DNA of 64,000 nt, taken from Lacimicrobium alkaliphilum (lineage in GTDB: Bacteria > Pseudomonadota > Gammaproteobacteria > Enterobacterales > Alteromonadaceae). Below, one piece after another: positions 1-9,025 of this stretch (position 1 is the first letter of the stretch; each line of letters begins with the position of its first letter). The stretch covers positions 186,001 to 250,000 of the forward strand of contig NZ_NISX01000002.1 of the NCBI RefSeq assembly GCF_002591895.1, read 5' to 3'. The notes under the pieces were generated by a model. The model was given only the letters and a program-made list of their open reading frames with translations, was not told the DNA's origin and made no database searches. The translations under genes were made by a program, and so were the position numbers.

Positions 1-1
1 A

Positions 2-2245
2 AGCCTGATATTTTCAGCTGAGACTGCACACAATTCCATTTCAGAAAAGACCGACCCTAAGTTTTCTGTTCTGGCCAGTACCCGCGAACAAAACTGGGGG
101 CTTTTAGCCTCACTGACAGTGTCGCGGCGAGTTAACCGCACTGACAGCAACTCAGAAGTCGGGTTTCGCCCATTGTCGCGCTGGCTGGAAAAAAGTGGCA
201 CCCCGCAAAAACAACTGCAATCTGATCAGGCGGCAGCCGTGCTACTCAGAGACACAGATATAACAATCCATGACCGACAGGATAAAAATGAGACCGCACG
301 CATCGTATTTGTGAATAAAATCGGTGATCGTGCCTACGTCAACTCACAGGACCGACTCGCCATCACAACCGCCTTACAGGCTCAGCTTACTCAACATACG
401 CTGTTAAATTTTGACGCGATATATAGCGCGTATAACACATCTGAGGACGTTTATGATGCGGCGGCCTACTCGGCATCCAGTGACAGTACATTGGAAAAAA
501 TCCATCAATATGACGCGACGACCTTAGCAGAGCACAACATTGTTGTATTGAGTGACGTGTCTTATGCCAGAACCCAACATGAAATGTTAAGCCGTGAAAA
601 CCGTGGCAGTAAAGATTACCAGCAATACAGCCTGAGTATGACTCAACAGGCTGATTCGTGGCAATTCGATGGACTGCTGGGCTACTCAAAAGCAGATAAG
701 TTCTCTGATAACAGCAACCTTAAACATACCGCCTATTTCCCCTCCCGCTCCCGCTTTACCGATACAGGAGGTGAAGTCTTGCACAGCACTAATCCGTTGA
801 GTATTGATATGTACAACAGTCCGCAGTCCTATCAATTCGAGTCCTACGACATTACCGTTGATGACGTTGACGATAAAAAATATACCCTGCAGTTGGACGC
901 AAAAAAAGCCTTTGATGCTGCAGCACTTTCATCAATACAGTTTGGAACACGCTACACAAAAACCTTGAAAGAGCGGCAAAATGGTTCACGGCGGGTCACG
1001 GCGCCGCATCAAGGTGATACCAGTTCCCTCAATAACCCATCTATGACAGACAGTGAATTAAATACTATTAGTCAGCTTGTGCCTGGCGGCAGTTACTCAC
1101 TGGCGGATGGGAGAAATCTTAACTGGCAACAGGTGGGCAATGATTATGCCCGAAAAACGTTTCGCTACCCTGGCTTACTGACCCCCTACGAACAAGCACA
1201 ATATTACCTGGTAGATGAAGTTGCACGGGTGTTATATGCAATGGCTGATTTTGATTTTTATCACAATCAAAACCGCTATGCCCTTAACCTAGGAATGCGC
1301 TATATCGATACCCTTGTTCAGTCGTCTGGCTATCACCAGTTTCAAAACAATGACGATAATGACAGCGCCACCAATCAGCCTGTTTCTCAGACCGGAAACT
1401 ATCAGCAGTGGCTACCCAGTATGAATGCCAGTATTGAGCTGAATCAGGACCTCCTGCTGCGTGGAGCTATGTCAAAAACCCTTATTCGTCCGGCACTTGA
1501 CGAAATCGCTTATCGAAGAAGTGTCAGCCTGGCTGACTTCAAGTTTCATGATGGCAATCCGAATCTCAAACCCACCATTGCGCAACAATGGGAGTTGGGT
1601 GTTGAGTGGTATTTACAACCTGAAGCTTTACTCTCTGTTTCCTACTTTGAAAAACAAATTGACAACGTTATTCGGGAGAGTCTGACGGGTGTCGCGCAAA
1701 ACGTCATTAAATATAATGACAACGGAACCATTGACGGAGTCTATGACTTCGACATCTACCAATATGTTAATGCCGATGGAAAATACACCATTAAAGGCAT
1801 CGAATTTATCGCACACTTACCTTTTGGCTTGTTTCATAAGAGCTTGCAGGGATTGGGTTTAAACAGCAATTACACGATTCTCAGCAATGGTCTGACTGCC
1901 GATTCTGACTTAAATATCCCCAGCTCTCCAGTCGGTTTGGCTGACGAAAGTATCAACCTGGCATTATTTTACGAGCGAGACGATGTTGATGTGCATTTTT
2001 CTTACACCTATAAAGGGGCTTATGTTGAGCGTATTGAGCGCGATATGTATCCGGTTTACCGGGATGGCTATGGCCAGTTTGATGCTGCTATTGGCGTGCG
2101 CCTGAACCAAAATTTTAAACTAAGTATCAAGGGTCTCAATATTACTGACGAAATCACGCGCGCTTACACTATACATCCGGACTTCCCCAACCAATATGAA
2201 AGGTCTGGCAGAAGACTGGCCCTGGCAATTAATGGCACATTTTAA
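2..2245 (+). CDS. TonB-dependent outer-membrane receptor, 3' portion (5' end outside window)
   Basis: The frame is open from base 2 with no stop or credible start, so the gene begins upstream of the window; about 748 codons are visible. Family knowledge: these 22-strand barrels import siderophores, vitamins or glycans using TonB energy. The visible part carries barrel-like alternating strands, a long extracellular-loop-rich middle, and a C-terminus running ERSGRRLALAINGTF with terminal Phe, as expected for a Bam-recognised barrel. The plug domain and TonB box would lie upstream. The GTG at 119 is an internal codon and not a convincing start because similarity-like barrel sequence continues before it. 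The substrate cannot be told. Class is fairly sure, specificity unknown. Confidence 0.8.
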   Translation, partial: SLIFSAETAHNSISEKTDPKFSVLASTREQNWGLLASLTVSRRVNRTDSNSEVGFRPLSRWLEKSGTPQKQLQSDQAAAVLLRDTDITIHDRQDKNETARIVFVNKIGDRAYVNSQDRLAITTALQAQLTQHTLLNFDAIYSAYNTSEDVYDAAAYSASSDSTLEKIHQYDATTLAEHNIVVLSDVSYARTQHEMLSRENRGSKDYQQYSLSMTQQADSWQFDGLLGYSKADKFSDNSNLKHTAYFPSRSRFTDTGGEVLHSTNPLSIDMYNSPQSYQFESYDITVDDVDDKKYTLQLDAKKAFDAAALSSIQFGTRYTKTLKERQNGSRRVTAPHQGDTSSLNNPSMTDSELNTISQLVPGGSYSLADGRNLNWQQVGNDYARKTFRYPGLLTPYEQAQYYLVDEVARVLYAMADFDFYHNQNRYALNLGMRYIDTLVQSSGYHQFQNNDDNDSATNQPVSQTGNYQQWLPSMNASIELNQDLLLRGAMSKTLIRPALDEIAYRRSVSLADFKFHDGNPNLKPTIAQQWELGVEWYLQPEALLSVSYFEKQIDNVIRESLTGVAQNVIKYNDNGTIDGVYDFDIYQYVNADGKYTIKGIEFIAHLPFGLFHKSLQGLGLNSNYTILSNGLTADSDLNIPSSPVGLADESINLALFYERDDVDVHFSYTYKGAYVERIERDMYPVYRDGYGQFDAAIGVRLNQNFKLSIKGLNITDEITRAYTIHPDFPNQYERSGRRLALAINGTF

Positions 2246-2379
2246 TCCTGCAATAACCAGCCAGCCACAGAGCTATACTTCCCGGCAGTCACCACCGGGC
2301 CAGCAACGAACCATAGCCCTGCATAAACATGACTCCCTTTATTATTGTTCCAACCTGGTCGGTGGATATATGACTAAAC

Positions 2380-4239
2380 CTATTCCCCGTCTTCCCCCGG
2401 AATAGTGTAAAAGGCGGCATCCACTAACTGGCCGTCGCGTACCCAGTGAATTCGGTTGTCATTGATATAAATTTCAAAACCCAGCAGCTCACCGTAAGAC
2501 CAGCTTTGCCACTGACGATACCAGGTGTCGCCCTTCAGCCACCAAGTGCCGGTATCATGCTTTTCATCGGTGTGGCCTTCCCAGCCTTCCATGGTGCCAT
2601 CGGCCCGCAAGCGGATACGGTAGGGATCGCCAAAAACGGTACGGCCGATAAACTGGCAGTTGGACACAAATGCCAGCAGGGCCTCGCCGCTGAGGCGCTG
2701 GCCCCAGTCCCTGTCCTGTTGCTCTTTAAATTCATCGATTAACCGGGCAAGGCGTTCAATACCCTCTCTGATTTTGGCAGCTGGAATACTGCGCACGCCA
2801 AGACGGAAGTATTGGTCGGGTTTGTCGCGCCCACCATAAAACCGGTGTACCGGCTCGATCAGTATGCCGGTTTTGGCGGCTTCAGCGGCAAAACGCTGGC
2901 TGTTTAAGCCGGGCGGGCCTTTGATCCATACAGTACTGCCACCTACGGTTTCGGAGGTAACAATATACGGGCCGAGATAGTGATTAAGGGCCTCGCGCAT
3001 TTCCTGCCAGCGTAAATTCAGTTCCTGGTGGATACGACGCATGGTCATATCGTAATACCCCAGAGATAAAAACAGCGCCATAATCCGCTGATTATTGGCC
3101 GGCGGATGGCGCAAAGACAGTGAGCGCAGTCGCCGCGCCTGCTTGACCAGAGCCCTGGGGGCCACCATAAAGCCCAGGCGCAAGCCTGGTGCCAGCACCT
3201 TGGAAAAACTGGATACATACACAACCCGGCCCACGTTATCCATGCTTTTCAGCGCTGGATGGGGGTTGCTGAGAAAATTCGCTTCGCTTTCGTAATCATC
3301 TTCAATGATCACAAAATCATCCTGTTGCGCCTGCTCAATCAACCTTTCACGCTTTTCTCTGCTCATGGTTACCGCAGTAGGTACCTGATGACTGGGGGTC
3401 ACATACAGTACGTCGGTTTGCGGGGCAATATCCTCAAGGCGGATACCGTCGGCCTCGATCGCAGCAAACTGTAGCGGGCAATACATCAGTTGCGCCAGCT
3501 GGCGAATGCCCTGATAACCCGGTTCTTCAGTGGTCAGTAAACGGGTATGGCTTAACAGCAGCCTGGCCAGCAGATACAGGGCATGCTGGGAGCCCAGAGT
3601 GATCAGGATCTCGTCAGTCTCGGCAAAAATACCCCGGCGCGGCAGCACTTTGGTGCGGATCTCGTGAATCAGCAACTCATCATCCTTGTTGCCGCTGTCT
3701 CTGGCCCAGCTTTTTATCTCGTCTACATTTTGGCTGAGCCGGGAACATTCACGCCATTGATTGAGTGGAAACAGCGATTGATCATACTGGCCATCAATAA
3801 AGGGAAAGGGATATTGCTGCCAGTTATCCGGGTAAGGCGGCGGGCTTTTCTCCACTTTAATGCCATGCAGTGCGCCCTCCCAGTCAAACTGATTTGCAGC
3901 CACTGCGAGAGTGGAAGAAGCCTGCTCGGCATACTCTTCAAAAAAGTGATCATTAACATAAATACCGCTGCGCTCACGGCTGACCAGATAACCCTCATCA
4001 ATAAGTTGTTCATAGGCCGCCACTACTGTATTTCGGGATACGCCCAACTGTTCGGCCAGCTTGCGGCTGGAAGGCATTTTGCTGGCAGCGGAAAAATACC
4101 CACTGTGGATGGCGCCGATCAGTTTTTGCTGTAACTGTTTTTGCAGGCTGGTTTTATCGTCATCGTCCAGAACAAACAAATGCTGGGGCATAGAGGCATC
4201 AAAGTACAATTCAGTTGCCTGCCATCTTGCCCGCTTCAA
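2380..4239 (-). CDS. MocR/PdxR-type GntR regulator with aminotransferase domain and extra C-terminal domain
   Basis: Residues about 30-95 form a GntR winged helix (SRKLAEQLGVSRNTVVAAYE). Residues about 140-500 are a fold-type I aminotransferase domain with the PLP-binding lysine near residue 347 in SFSKVLAPGLRLG. MocR proteins use PLP or an amino-compound to control neighbouring genes. The protein is 619 residues against about 450-500 for the family. The surplus, from about residue 510, is Trp-rich (GTWWLKGDTWYRQW) and looks like a separate small beta domain. The start is TTG overlapping the stop of the upstream MFS gene (TTGA), so the two are translationally coupled; ATG at codon 17 is an alternative. 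It probably regulates the MFS gene. Confidence 0.85.
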   Translation of the reverse strand: MKRARWQATELYFDASMPQHLFVLDDDDKTSLQKQLQQKLIGAIHSGYFSAASKMPSSRKLAEQLGVSRNTVVAAYEQLIDEGYLVSRERSGIYVNDHFFEEYAEQASSTLAVAANQFDWEGALHGIKVEKSPPPYPDNWQQYPFPFIDGQYDQSLFPLNQWRECSRLSQNVDEIKSWARDSGNKDDELLIHEIRTKVLPRRGIFAETDEILITLGSQHALYLLARLLLSHTRLLTTEEPGYQGIRQLAQLMYCPLQFAAIEADGIRLEDIAPQTDVLYVTPSHQVPTAVTMSREKRERLIEQAQQDDFVIIEDDYESEANFLSNPHPALKSMDNVGRVVYVSSFSKVLAPGLRLGFMVAPRALVKQARRLRSLSLRHPPANNQRIMALFLSLGYYDMTMRRIHQELNLRWQEMREALNHYLGPYIVTSETVGGSTVWIKGPPGLNSQRFAAEAAKTGILIEPVHRFYGGRDKPDQYFRLGVRSIPAAKIREGIERLARLIDEFKEQQDRDWGQRLSGEALLAFVSNCQFIGRTVFGDPYRIRLRADGTMEGWEGHTDEKHDTGTWWLKGDTWYRQWQSWSYGELLGFEIYINDNRIHWVRDGQLVDAAFYTIPGEDGE

Positions 4240-5411
4240 CTTTGCTTATCAAGCAACCTGGCCGGAAACAGACAGGCCAGTAAACAAAGTACCAACGCCA
4301 CCACAGCAATATTAATCAACGGCCCATAACCTTCATCAGTCAGAATCATTGCCGCCACAAAAGGCCCTGAGGCCAGCCCGGTTTTGGAAGCGAAGCCGCC
4401 CAGCGCGGCCATTTTACCGGCCTTGTCAAACTCAGCACAAATACCCAGCAAGTAGGCAATACTGAACGCCCAGGTCACGCCAACCAACACATTAGCAATC
4501 CAAAAAACGACCGCCATCTGACTGAAATGTAAAACGAACGTCGCCATTGTTGTCATACCTATGGCGACCACAAGGGGCAGAGTGCGGCCAAAGCGTGTAG
4601 AGAACAGGATCACCAGGCCGGAACCGAGCAAGCCCATCCAGGCGGAAATGCCTAAGGTGGGGGAGATAAACTTGATATCCAGACCGGCCTGCTGGCCGAG
4701 ATCGATAATATAGGCATACAACCCCATATTAGCGGCCTGAAACAAAAATACCGCCAGCAATGCCGAGGCCAGGGGTTTAGACTGAATCGGTGCCACCACC
4801 TTATCCGGATCCGGCTTTTCAATCGGGTAGTCGCCCAACATTGTCAGCATCACCAGCGACACTGCACTGAATGCGATAAGCGCCAGAAACAACGCGGCGG
4901 TGCCATACATGGGTGCCAGTGGCGGCAGTAACATCACACCAAAACCACCCAGGCCAAATTGCACGAACAACAAATAACCGAAAGTCTTGTGCACCTGACT
5001 GACCCGGGCGATAACCGCGAATGAAATTCCTACCAACAAACCGCCGACGCCGCCGTGCAGCGCCCTGAGCGGCATCATAATCTCTGGTGTTGTAACAATA
5101 ATAGACAGGCCATCAAGCAGCATCAGCGCAACCAGCAGCACTGCGGCTGCAGGCCTCCAGGGCACCCTGGTTACCAGAAACACCGCCACAAAAGCCCCTA
5201 CTGCCGCGCCATAGATATTCAGCGATGCCACTAAGCCGGCATCGGCACGTGAAAAGTTAAGGGATTCAATTAATCCTGAAACAATGGCCGGCATAATATT
5301 CACGTAGAAGAGCCCGGCCGTGGCTAAAAACGCCAGCATAATCCGTGCTGCGGTGCCATCTGGCGCAAGGGTAGGTAGTTTCATCAGTTTACTGCTTATG
5401 CTTATTATCAT
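4236..5411 (-). CDS. Major facilitator superfamily transporter
   Basis: About 390 residues with some twelve hydrophobic segments and the MFS two-half layout. The first half contains MPAIVSGLIESLNFSRADAG and a charged loop after TM2. It is an inner-membrane secondary transporter; the substrate cannot be read from sequence. It is the first gene of a pair with the MocR-type regulator, overlapping it by four bases, which suggests export or uptake of the compound sensed by that regulator. Start choice is open: GTG 5417, ATG 5411 or ATG 5384 all lack a well-placed Shine-Dalgarno. The gene ends in the sequence LLDKQS. Confidence 0.8.
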   Translation of the reverse strand: MIISISSKLMKLPTLAPDGTAARIMLAFLATAGLFYVNIMPAIVSGLIESLNFSRADAGLVASLNIYGAAVGAFVAVFLVTRVPWRPAAAVLLVALMLLDGLSIIVTTPEIMMPLRALHGGVGGLLVGISFAVIARVSQVHKTFGYLLFVQFGLGGFGVMLLPPLAPMYGTAALFLALIAFSAVSLVMLTMLGDYPIEKPDPDKVVAPIQSKPLASALLAVFLFQAANMGLYAYIIDLGQQAGLDIKFISPTLGISAWMGLLGSGLVILFSTRFGRTLPLVVAIGMTTMATFVLHFSQMAVVFWIANVLVGVTWAFSIAYLLGICAEFDKAGKMAALGGFASKTGLASGPFVAAMILTDEGYGPLINIAVVALVLCLLACLFPARLLDKQS

Positions 5412-5581
5412 ACTCACCAGATTATCAGCTTAACGCCAACCGTTAAGGACCAGTTAGTTACCGTCTTTAGCGCCAGTTTTTACTTTTCACCGCAGAGTCG
5501 CAGAGCACGCCGGGAAGAGCAATTCTATGTGGGGTCGAATTTATTCGATTACCCCAGAATATTTGTCGAATAAATTTTATC

Positions 5582-5648
5582 TCGCAGAGGCGCAAAGACG
5601 CAGAGGTTTTACGGATGTATTCTCCGCGAACTCTGCGTCTCAGCCGTG
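5582..5648. repeat. CAGAG-family inverted repeat, copy 1
   Basis: The left arm CGCAGAGGCGCAAAGACG is answered by the right arm CTCTGCGTCTCAGC about 40 bases on. The middle (TTACGGATGTATTCTCCGCG) is almost identical to copy 2 at 5761-5828, so these two copies are likely a recent duplication or a recombination product. Confidence 0.8.
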
Positions 5649-5674
5649 CATCCTGATTCTTTTCAACGGCGCTG

Positions 5675-5703
5675 GATGCCCGACAACAATATTCGGGCAT
5701 GAC
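5675..5703. repeat. Palindromic repeat GATGCCCGA/TCGGGCATGAC
   Basis: The stem GATGCCCGA pairs with TCGGGCAT(C/G). The reverse complement closely matches 11677-11711, including the flanking GTCAT and ATCCAG, so it is a dispersed hairpin family. Confidence 0.7.
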
Positions 5704-5717
5704 GTTTACATTTCTGT

Positions 5718-5744
5718 CATTCCCGCGCAGGCGGGAATCCAGTG
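5718..5744. repeat. GTCATTCCCGC hairpin repeat
   Basis: The perfect stem ATTCCCGC / GCGGGAAT has a four-base loop, followed by CCAGTG. Hairpins of this form (TCATTCCCGC...GCGGGAATCC) are widely dispersed in many proteobacterial genomes, for example the neisserial dRS3-like repeats. No gene is associated with it. Confidence 0.75.
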
Positions 5745-5760
5745 CCCTGAAGCCAGATTC

Positions 5761-5828
5761 ACCGCAGAGCCTCGGAGAACGCAGAGGTATTACGGATGTA
5801 TTCTCCGCGAACTCTGCGTCTCAGCGGT
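5761..5828. repeat. CAGAG-family inverted repeat, copy 2
   Basis: ACCGCAGAG at the left end is matched by CTCAGCGGT at the right end, with inner arms AACGCAGAGG and CTCTGCGTC. It is nearly identical to 5582-5648 through its centre and right arm. Confidence 0.8.
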
Positions 5829-5851
5829 TAAGACGCAATTTGGATCGTTTC

Positions 5852-8788
5852 TCAATTACACACCGGGGCGATTTTATCCAGTTCTTTAACGGTTTTGGTA
5901 AAGCCGTATTCGCTGTTATCGCTGACATAATAATACTGCATGCCGTTGGGCAACAGCACCAGACCAATACCGCCAAATCCCGACATATAAGGTACCCAGG
6001 TAGTGTTAGTGCAGGCCACCTGAGTCGAAGCGCTCAGATCATAGGCCCAGAAACCGTTCTGATAGCGGCTACTGGCGGTGCCTGTGCTCAGCCCACGGCT
6101 ACTGGTTTGCTGCAGGGCATCAGCGAGCAGGCCTGCATCCAGCATCGGCTGCCCGGCCACCTTGCCATCATTCAGCGCCAGAAACTGGCTGATTTTCAGC
6201 AGATCATCACCGTTGAACGTCAGACCGTAACCGCCCCAGACCTGCAGCTCAGTGTCATAGGTGCGTTTACTTTCCCATGTCAGCGGGCTTAAGTGTATGG
6301 GTTTAAAGATCTGTTCCACCAACAGGTCACTGTAATAATCAGCCTGTGCGCCTTCATTGGCTTCATACAGTTCTTGCATGGCCCGGCTGAGAATATAGGT
6401 GTCCGAAGTATGATAAACAAACTGCGTACCGGGCGTACTTTTACGAGGGTAGTCGCAGGCATGATTGATTTTGTCTGCATGACTGGCCACCAGAAAGAAG
6501 TCATCCACGGTTTTCTGGGCGCCTTCATCCACCGAATCACCGGCAGAATCATAGTTGCCTGTGGCCATATCCAGAGCCTGCTCAAACGTCACATCAGACC
6601 AGGTGCTGGTTGGGCACTCGCTGACATAATCACTGACAATCAGCCCTGCCTGTGAACCACCATATTGCTGTTCCAGGGCCATCAGACCTATGCCACCGAC
6701 GATGGATTTAGCCGTGGAATACGAGGGCAGTGCCATTACCTCGCAATAGGGATAATCCCCCTGGCGGGTATTACATTGCCCCTGATAATGAACGCCCTGG
6801 TACAACACCCCGTAAGCACTCAGATGCACTGAAGTCTGATCACTGCCGATGGCACTGATATTGACACCCTGCCCCGGATAATCAGTGGCCAGTTCTGACA
6901 GTGCCTTACGCGGCAACCGGTTGCTCAGTTCAGCCACATAATCATTTTTCAGTTGGCTGTCACCGGCAATAGCCCCAGGGGTGTAGCTGGCATCCAGTTT
7001 GCCGTGCAGATTAAACTTAAAGTACTCACAGGTTTCCTGAGCAATCTGATAGGCCACATCGGATATGGAACCATCTTGTTTAAACACAAAGGTCATCACA
7101 CCGTTGTGCGTGCAGTTAGCGTTAATTTCCTGCAGAGCAAAGGGCAGAGCGGCGCGGCTGTAGCCATTATCACCATTTTCATTCCATACCCGCCCCGGCA
7201 GCAATATCCACTCCCATGCGGGATGCCCGGTGGCGGTAACCTGCCTGTCGACGGGGATCAGATGACTGCCATGCTGCACAAAGTCAAAATCAAAAGGAGG
7301 CAGACTATCCGGATTGGTATAGGCCGATGCCAGATTAGTGCCTTGTTCCACCAGCGTCCCGGGAACAATAGTCAGACTCAGATTACCGCTGAAGCTGTTA
7401 GTGGGATCAGCCCCATTGCCAGGCAGAGCATAGTGACTATAAGCCACAAGAGATACCCCACCGCTGCCGGTAAGCTGGCTGTAGGTCAGTTGGCTACGAC
7501 TGACATTACCATCACCGCCAAGGCAATCAAAATCACAGCTGCCGCTCTGTGTGCCGGTGCCTGACAGTGCCAGAGTATAAGGGTTCTGACTGCTGTCATT
7601 GGACGCAATACTGAGACTATCACTGACACTGCCTTCGACGACTGGGGTAAAATCCACCGCCAGCTGACAGCTCTGGCTTTGCGCCAGGCTCTGGTTTGAG
7701 CAATTATCTGCGCTGACTGAAAAAGGCGCAGCCGCACCACTGATACTGCCAATATCCAGGCTCTGAACACCGGTATTACTCAGCGTAAAACTGGTATTAA
7801 TCGTGCTGCCCACCGTTACAGAGCCAAAATTCCCGGAACCGCTGACGCTGAGCTGTGGCCCTTGTGTCTGCCCGCCACTGGTACCGGTCAGACTGATATT
7901 GTCGCCATAGCAGTAATTGCCAAACAGCGTATATGCGCGAATACGCAGGCTCAGATTAGCGTTATCATCCAGGCCTGTGCTGATGGCTGAACTTTGAAAA
8001 TTACCATTATCATCGCCATTGTTCAGTTCCAGCATGGTTTGCCAGCTCTGTCCGCCATTGGTGGAATATTCCAGATGGCAACTGTCACCACTAACCAGAT
8101 ACAAGGCCGCCAGTTCACCGCTGAGCACCACACTTTCAGCTCCGGCGGAGGATAAATTTACCCGTGCTTCGCGCAAACCATCCAGACGTAGTGAGTAATT
8201 ACTCTGATAGAGATTCACACTGTTATTGCCATTGCCGATGAAATTCCAGCCAGCATTGTCGCCATCCTGAAAGTCATCAATGAACAAGGTGTCTTGCGAA
8301 ATCGGTGTGCCGGTAAGGGTTACATTGTCACCGTAACAATAGTTGTCATAAAGGGTGTAGGCGCGAAAGCGCAATACCAGTTGACTGATATCATCCAGCC
8401 CCGAGGTCTGGCTGAAGGACACAAAAGACCCGCCAGACTGAGCTACACCAATACTGCCAAGCCCTGACCAGTTGGCACCGCCATTGACTGAATATTCGGC
8501 ATAGCAGCTGTCTCCATAAAGCAGATCCGTTGCAGTGAGATCCATGCTCAGACTGACATTTTGGTAACCTGTTGTTGAAAGGCTGAACTGAGCCTCGCGC
8601 AAGCCATCGAGTCGCAGGGAATAATTCCCCTGATAAAGGTTGATGTTATCACTGCCGTCACCCGTTGTTGTCCATTGACTGTACTGACCCGTCTGAAAGT
8701 CATCATCAAACAAACTGACTGCAGTGGCCTGACTGCCAGCCAGCAGGGCCCAGACTGCAAAAAGGGTGTTAAAAGAGATCCGAAGCAT
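5852..8788 (-). CDS. Secreted multidomain serine hydrolase (beta-lactamase-like)
   Basis: About 978 residues. A signal peptide (hydrophobic run ending SQATA) precedes two tandem, clearly duplicated beta-sandwich modules (about 25-160 and 165-305). Both contain NLYQ(G/S)NYSLRLDGLREA and a cysteine-bearing YCYGDN motif. A choice-of-anchor-D/HYDIN-like Ig module follows (about 310-415), then a region ending in a class C beta-lactamase-like domain with S-T-A-K near residue 691 (YSTAKSIVGG) and a Tyr-containing YHTSDTYILS motif in place of the usual Y-x-N. This family includes penicillin-binding proteins and esterases; the substrate is unknown. The start was set at ATG 8788, six bases after AGGTGA; GTG 8797 would overlap that site. 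Repeats follow the stop codon. Confidence 0.8.
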   Translation of the reverse strand: MLRISFNTLFAVWALLAGSQATAVSLFDDDFQTGQYSQWTTTGDGSDNINLYQGNYSLRLDGLREAQFSLSTTGYQNVSLSMDLTATDLLYGDSCYAEYSVNGGANWSGLGSIGVAQSGGSFVSFSQTSGLDDISQLVLRFRAYTLYDNYCYGDNVTLTGTPISQDTLFIDDFQDGDNAGWNFIGNGNNSVNLYQSNYSLRLDGLREARVNLSSAGAESVVLSGELAALYLVSGDSCHLEYSTNGGQSWQTMLELNNGDDNGNFQSSAISTGLDDNANLSLRIRAYTLFGNYCYGDNISLTGTSGGQTQGPQLSVSGSGNFGSVTVGSTINTSFTLSNTGVQSLDIGSISGAAAPFSVSADNCSNQSLAQSQSCQLAVDFTPVVEGSVSDSLSIASNDSSQNPYTLALSGTGTQSGSCDFDCLGGDGNVSRSQLTYSQLTGSGGVSLVAYSHYALPGNGADPTNSFSGNLSLTIVPGTLVEQGTNLASAYTNPDSLPPFDFDFVQHGSHLIPVDRQVTATGHPAWEWILLPGRVWNENGDNGYSRAALPFALQEINANCTHNGVMTFVFKQDGSISDVAYQIAQETCEYFKFNLHGKLDASYTPGAIAGDSQLKNDYVAELSNRLPRKALSELATDYPGQGVNISAIGSDQTSVHLSAYGVLYQGVHYQGQCNTRQGDYPYCEVMALPSYSTAKSIVGGIGLMALEQQYGGSQAGLIVSDYVSECPTSTWSDVTFEQALDMATGNYDSAGDSVDEGAQKTVDDFFLVASHADKINHACDYPRKSTPGTQFVYHTSDTYILSRAMQELYEANEGAQADYYSDLLVEQIFKPIHLSPLTWESKRTYDTELQVWGGYGLTFNGDDLLKISQFLALNDGKVAGQPMLDAGLLADALQQTSSRGLSTGTASSRYQNGFWAYDLSASTQVACTNTTWVPYMSGFGGIGLVLLPNGMQYYYVSDNSEYGFTKTVKELDKIAPVCN

Positions 8789-9025
8789 CATGTTCACCTA
8801 AGGTTGTTTAAAAAACCACCACAACACCATAACGCCACCACAGTCAGGGGTAAGATCCAGATGCCAACTTTGCATAGGGCCAGTTGTAGTTACGAACGCA
8901 AAGAGTGCGTTTTGTCGCATCCTTTGTGCCGGTAGCAGCAAAGCGGGACTATTAACCGATTTTTCTGGCAAACTGCCCGGCTAAACAATTATTACACCAA
9001 TAACGCCCTTTCGACGGAGACTCCA

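Larger units (their letters stand above)
5418..5851. repeat. Repeat-filled intergenic region between MFS gene and serine hydrolase
   Basis: This 434-base gap has no credible gene. It contains, in order: a half CAGAG-type repeat (about 5489-5520), a degenerate GGGTCGAATTTATTCGA element (5530-5577), a CAGAG repeat (5582-5648), a GATGCCCGA...TCGGGCATGAC palindrome (5675-5703), a GTCATTCCCGCGCAGGCGGG hairpin (5718-5744) and a second CAGAG repeat (5761-5828). The two flanking genes converge or read away on the minus strand, so the array sits downstream of the serine hydrolase. Confidence 0.75.

Noticed and set aside
1628-1816. Possible frameshift or break in the TonB-dependent receptor
   Set aside because: The plus-strand reading frame is continuous from base 2 to 2245; the opposite-strand frame is a shadow.
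3583-4134. 183-codon frame on the plus strand
   Set aside because: It is entirely antisense to the MocR-type regulator, which has clear domain motifs.
5699-6292. Open frame of 197 codons on the plus strand starting in the repeat region
   Set aside because: Its first part is translated hairpin repeat (LSFPRRRESS type) and the rest lies antisense to the serine hydrolase.
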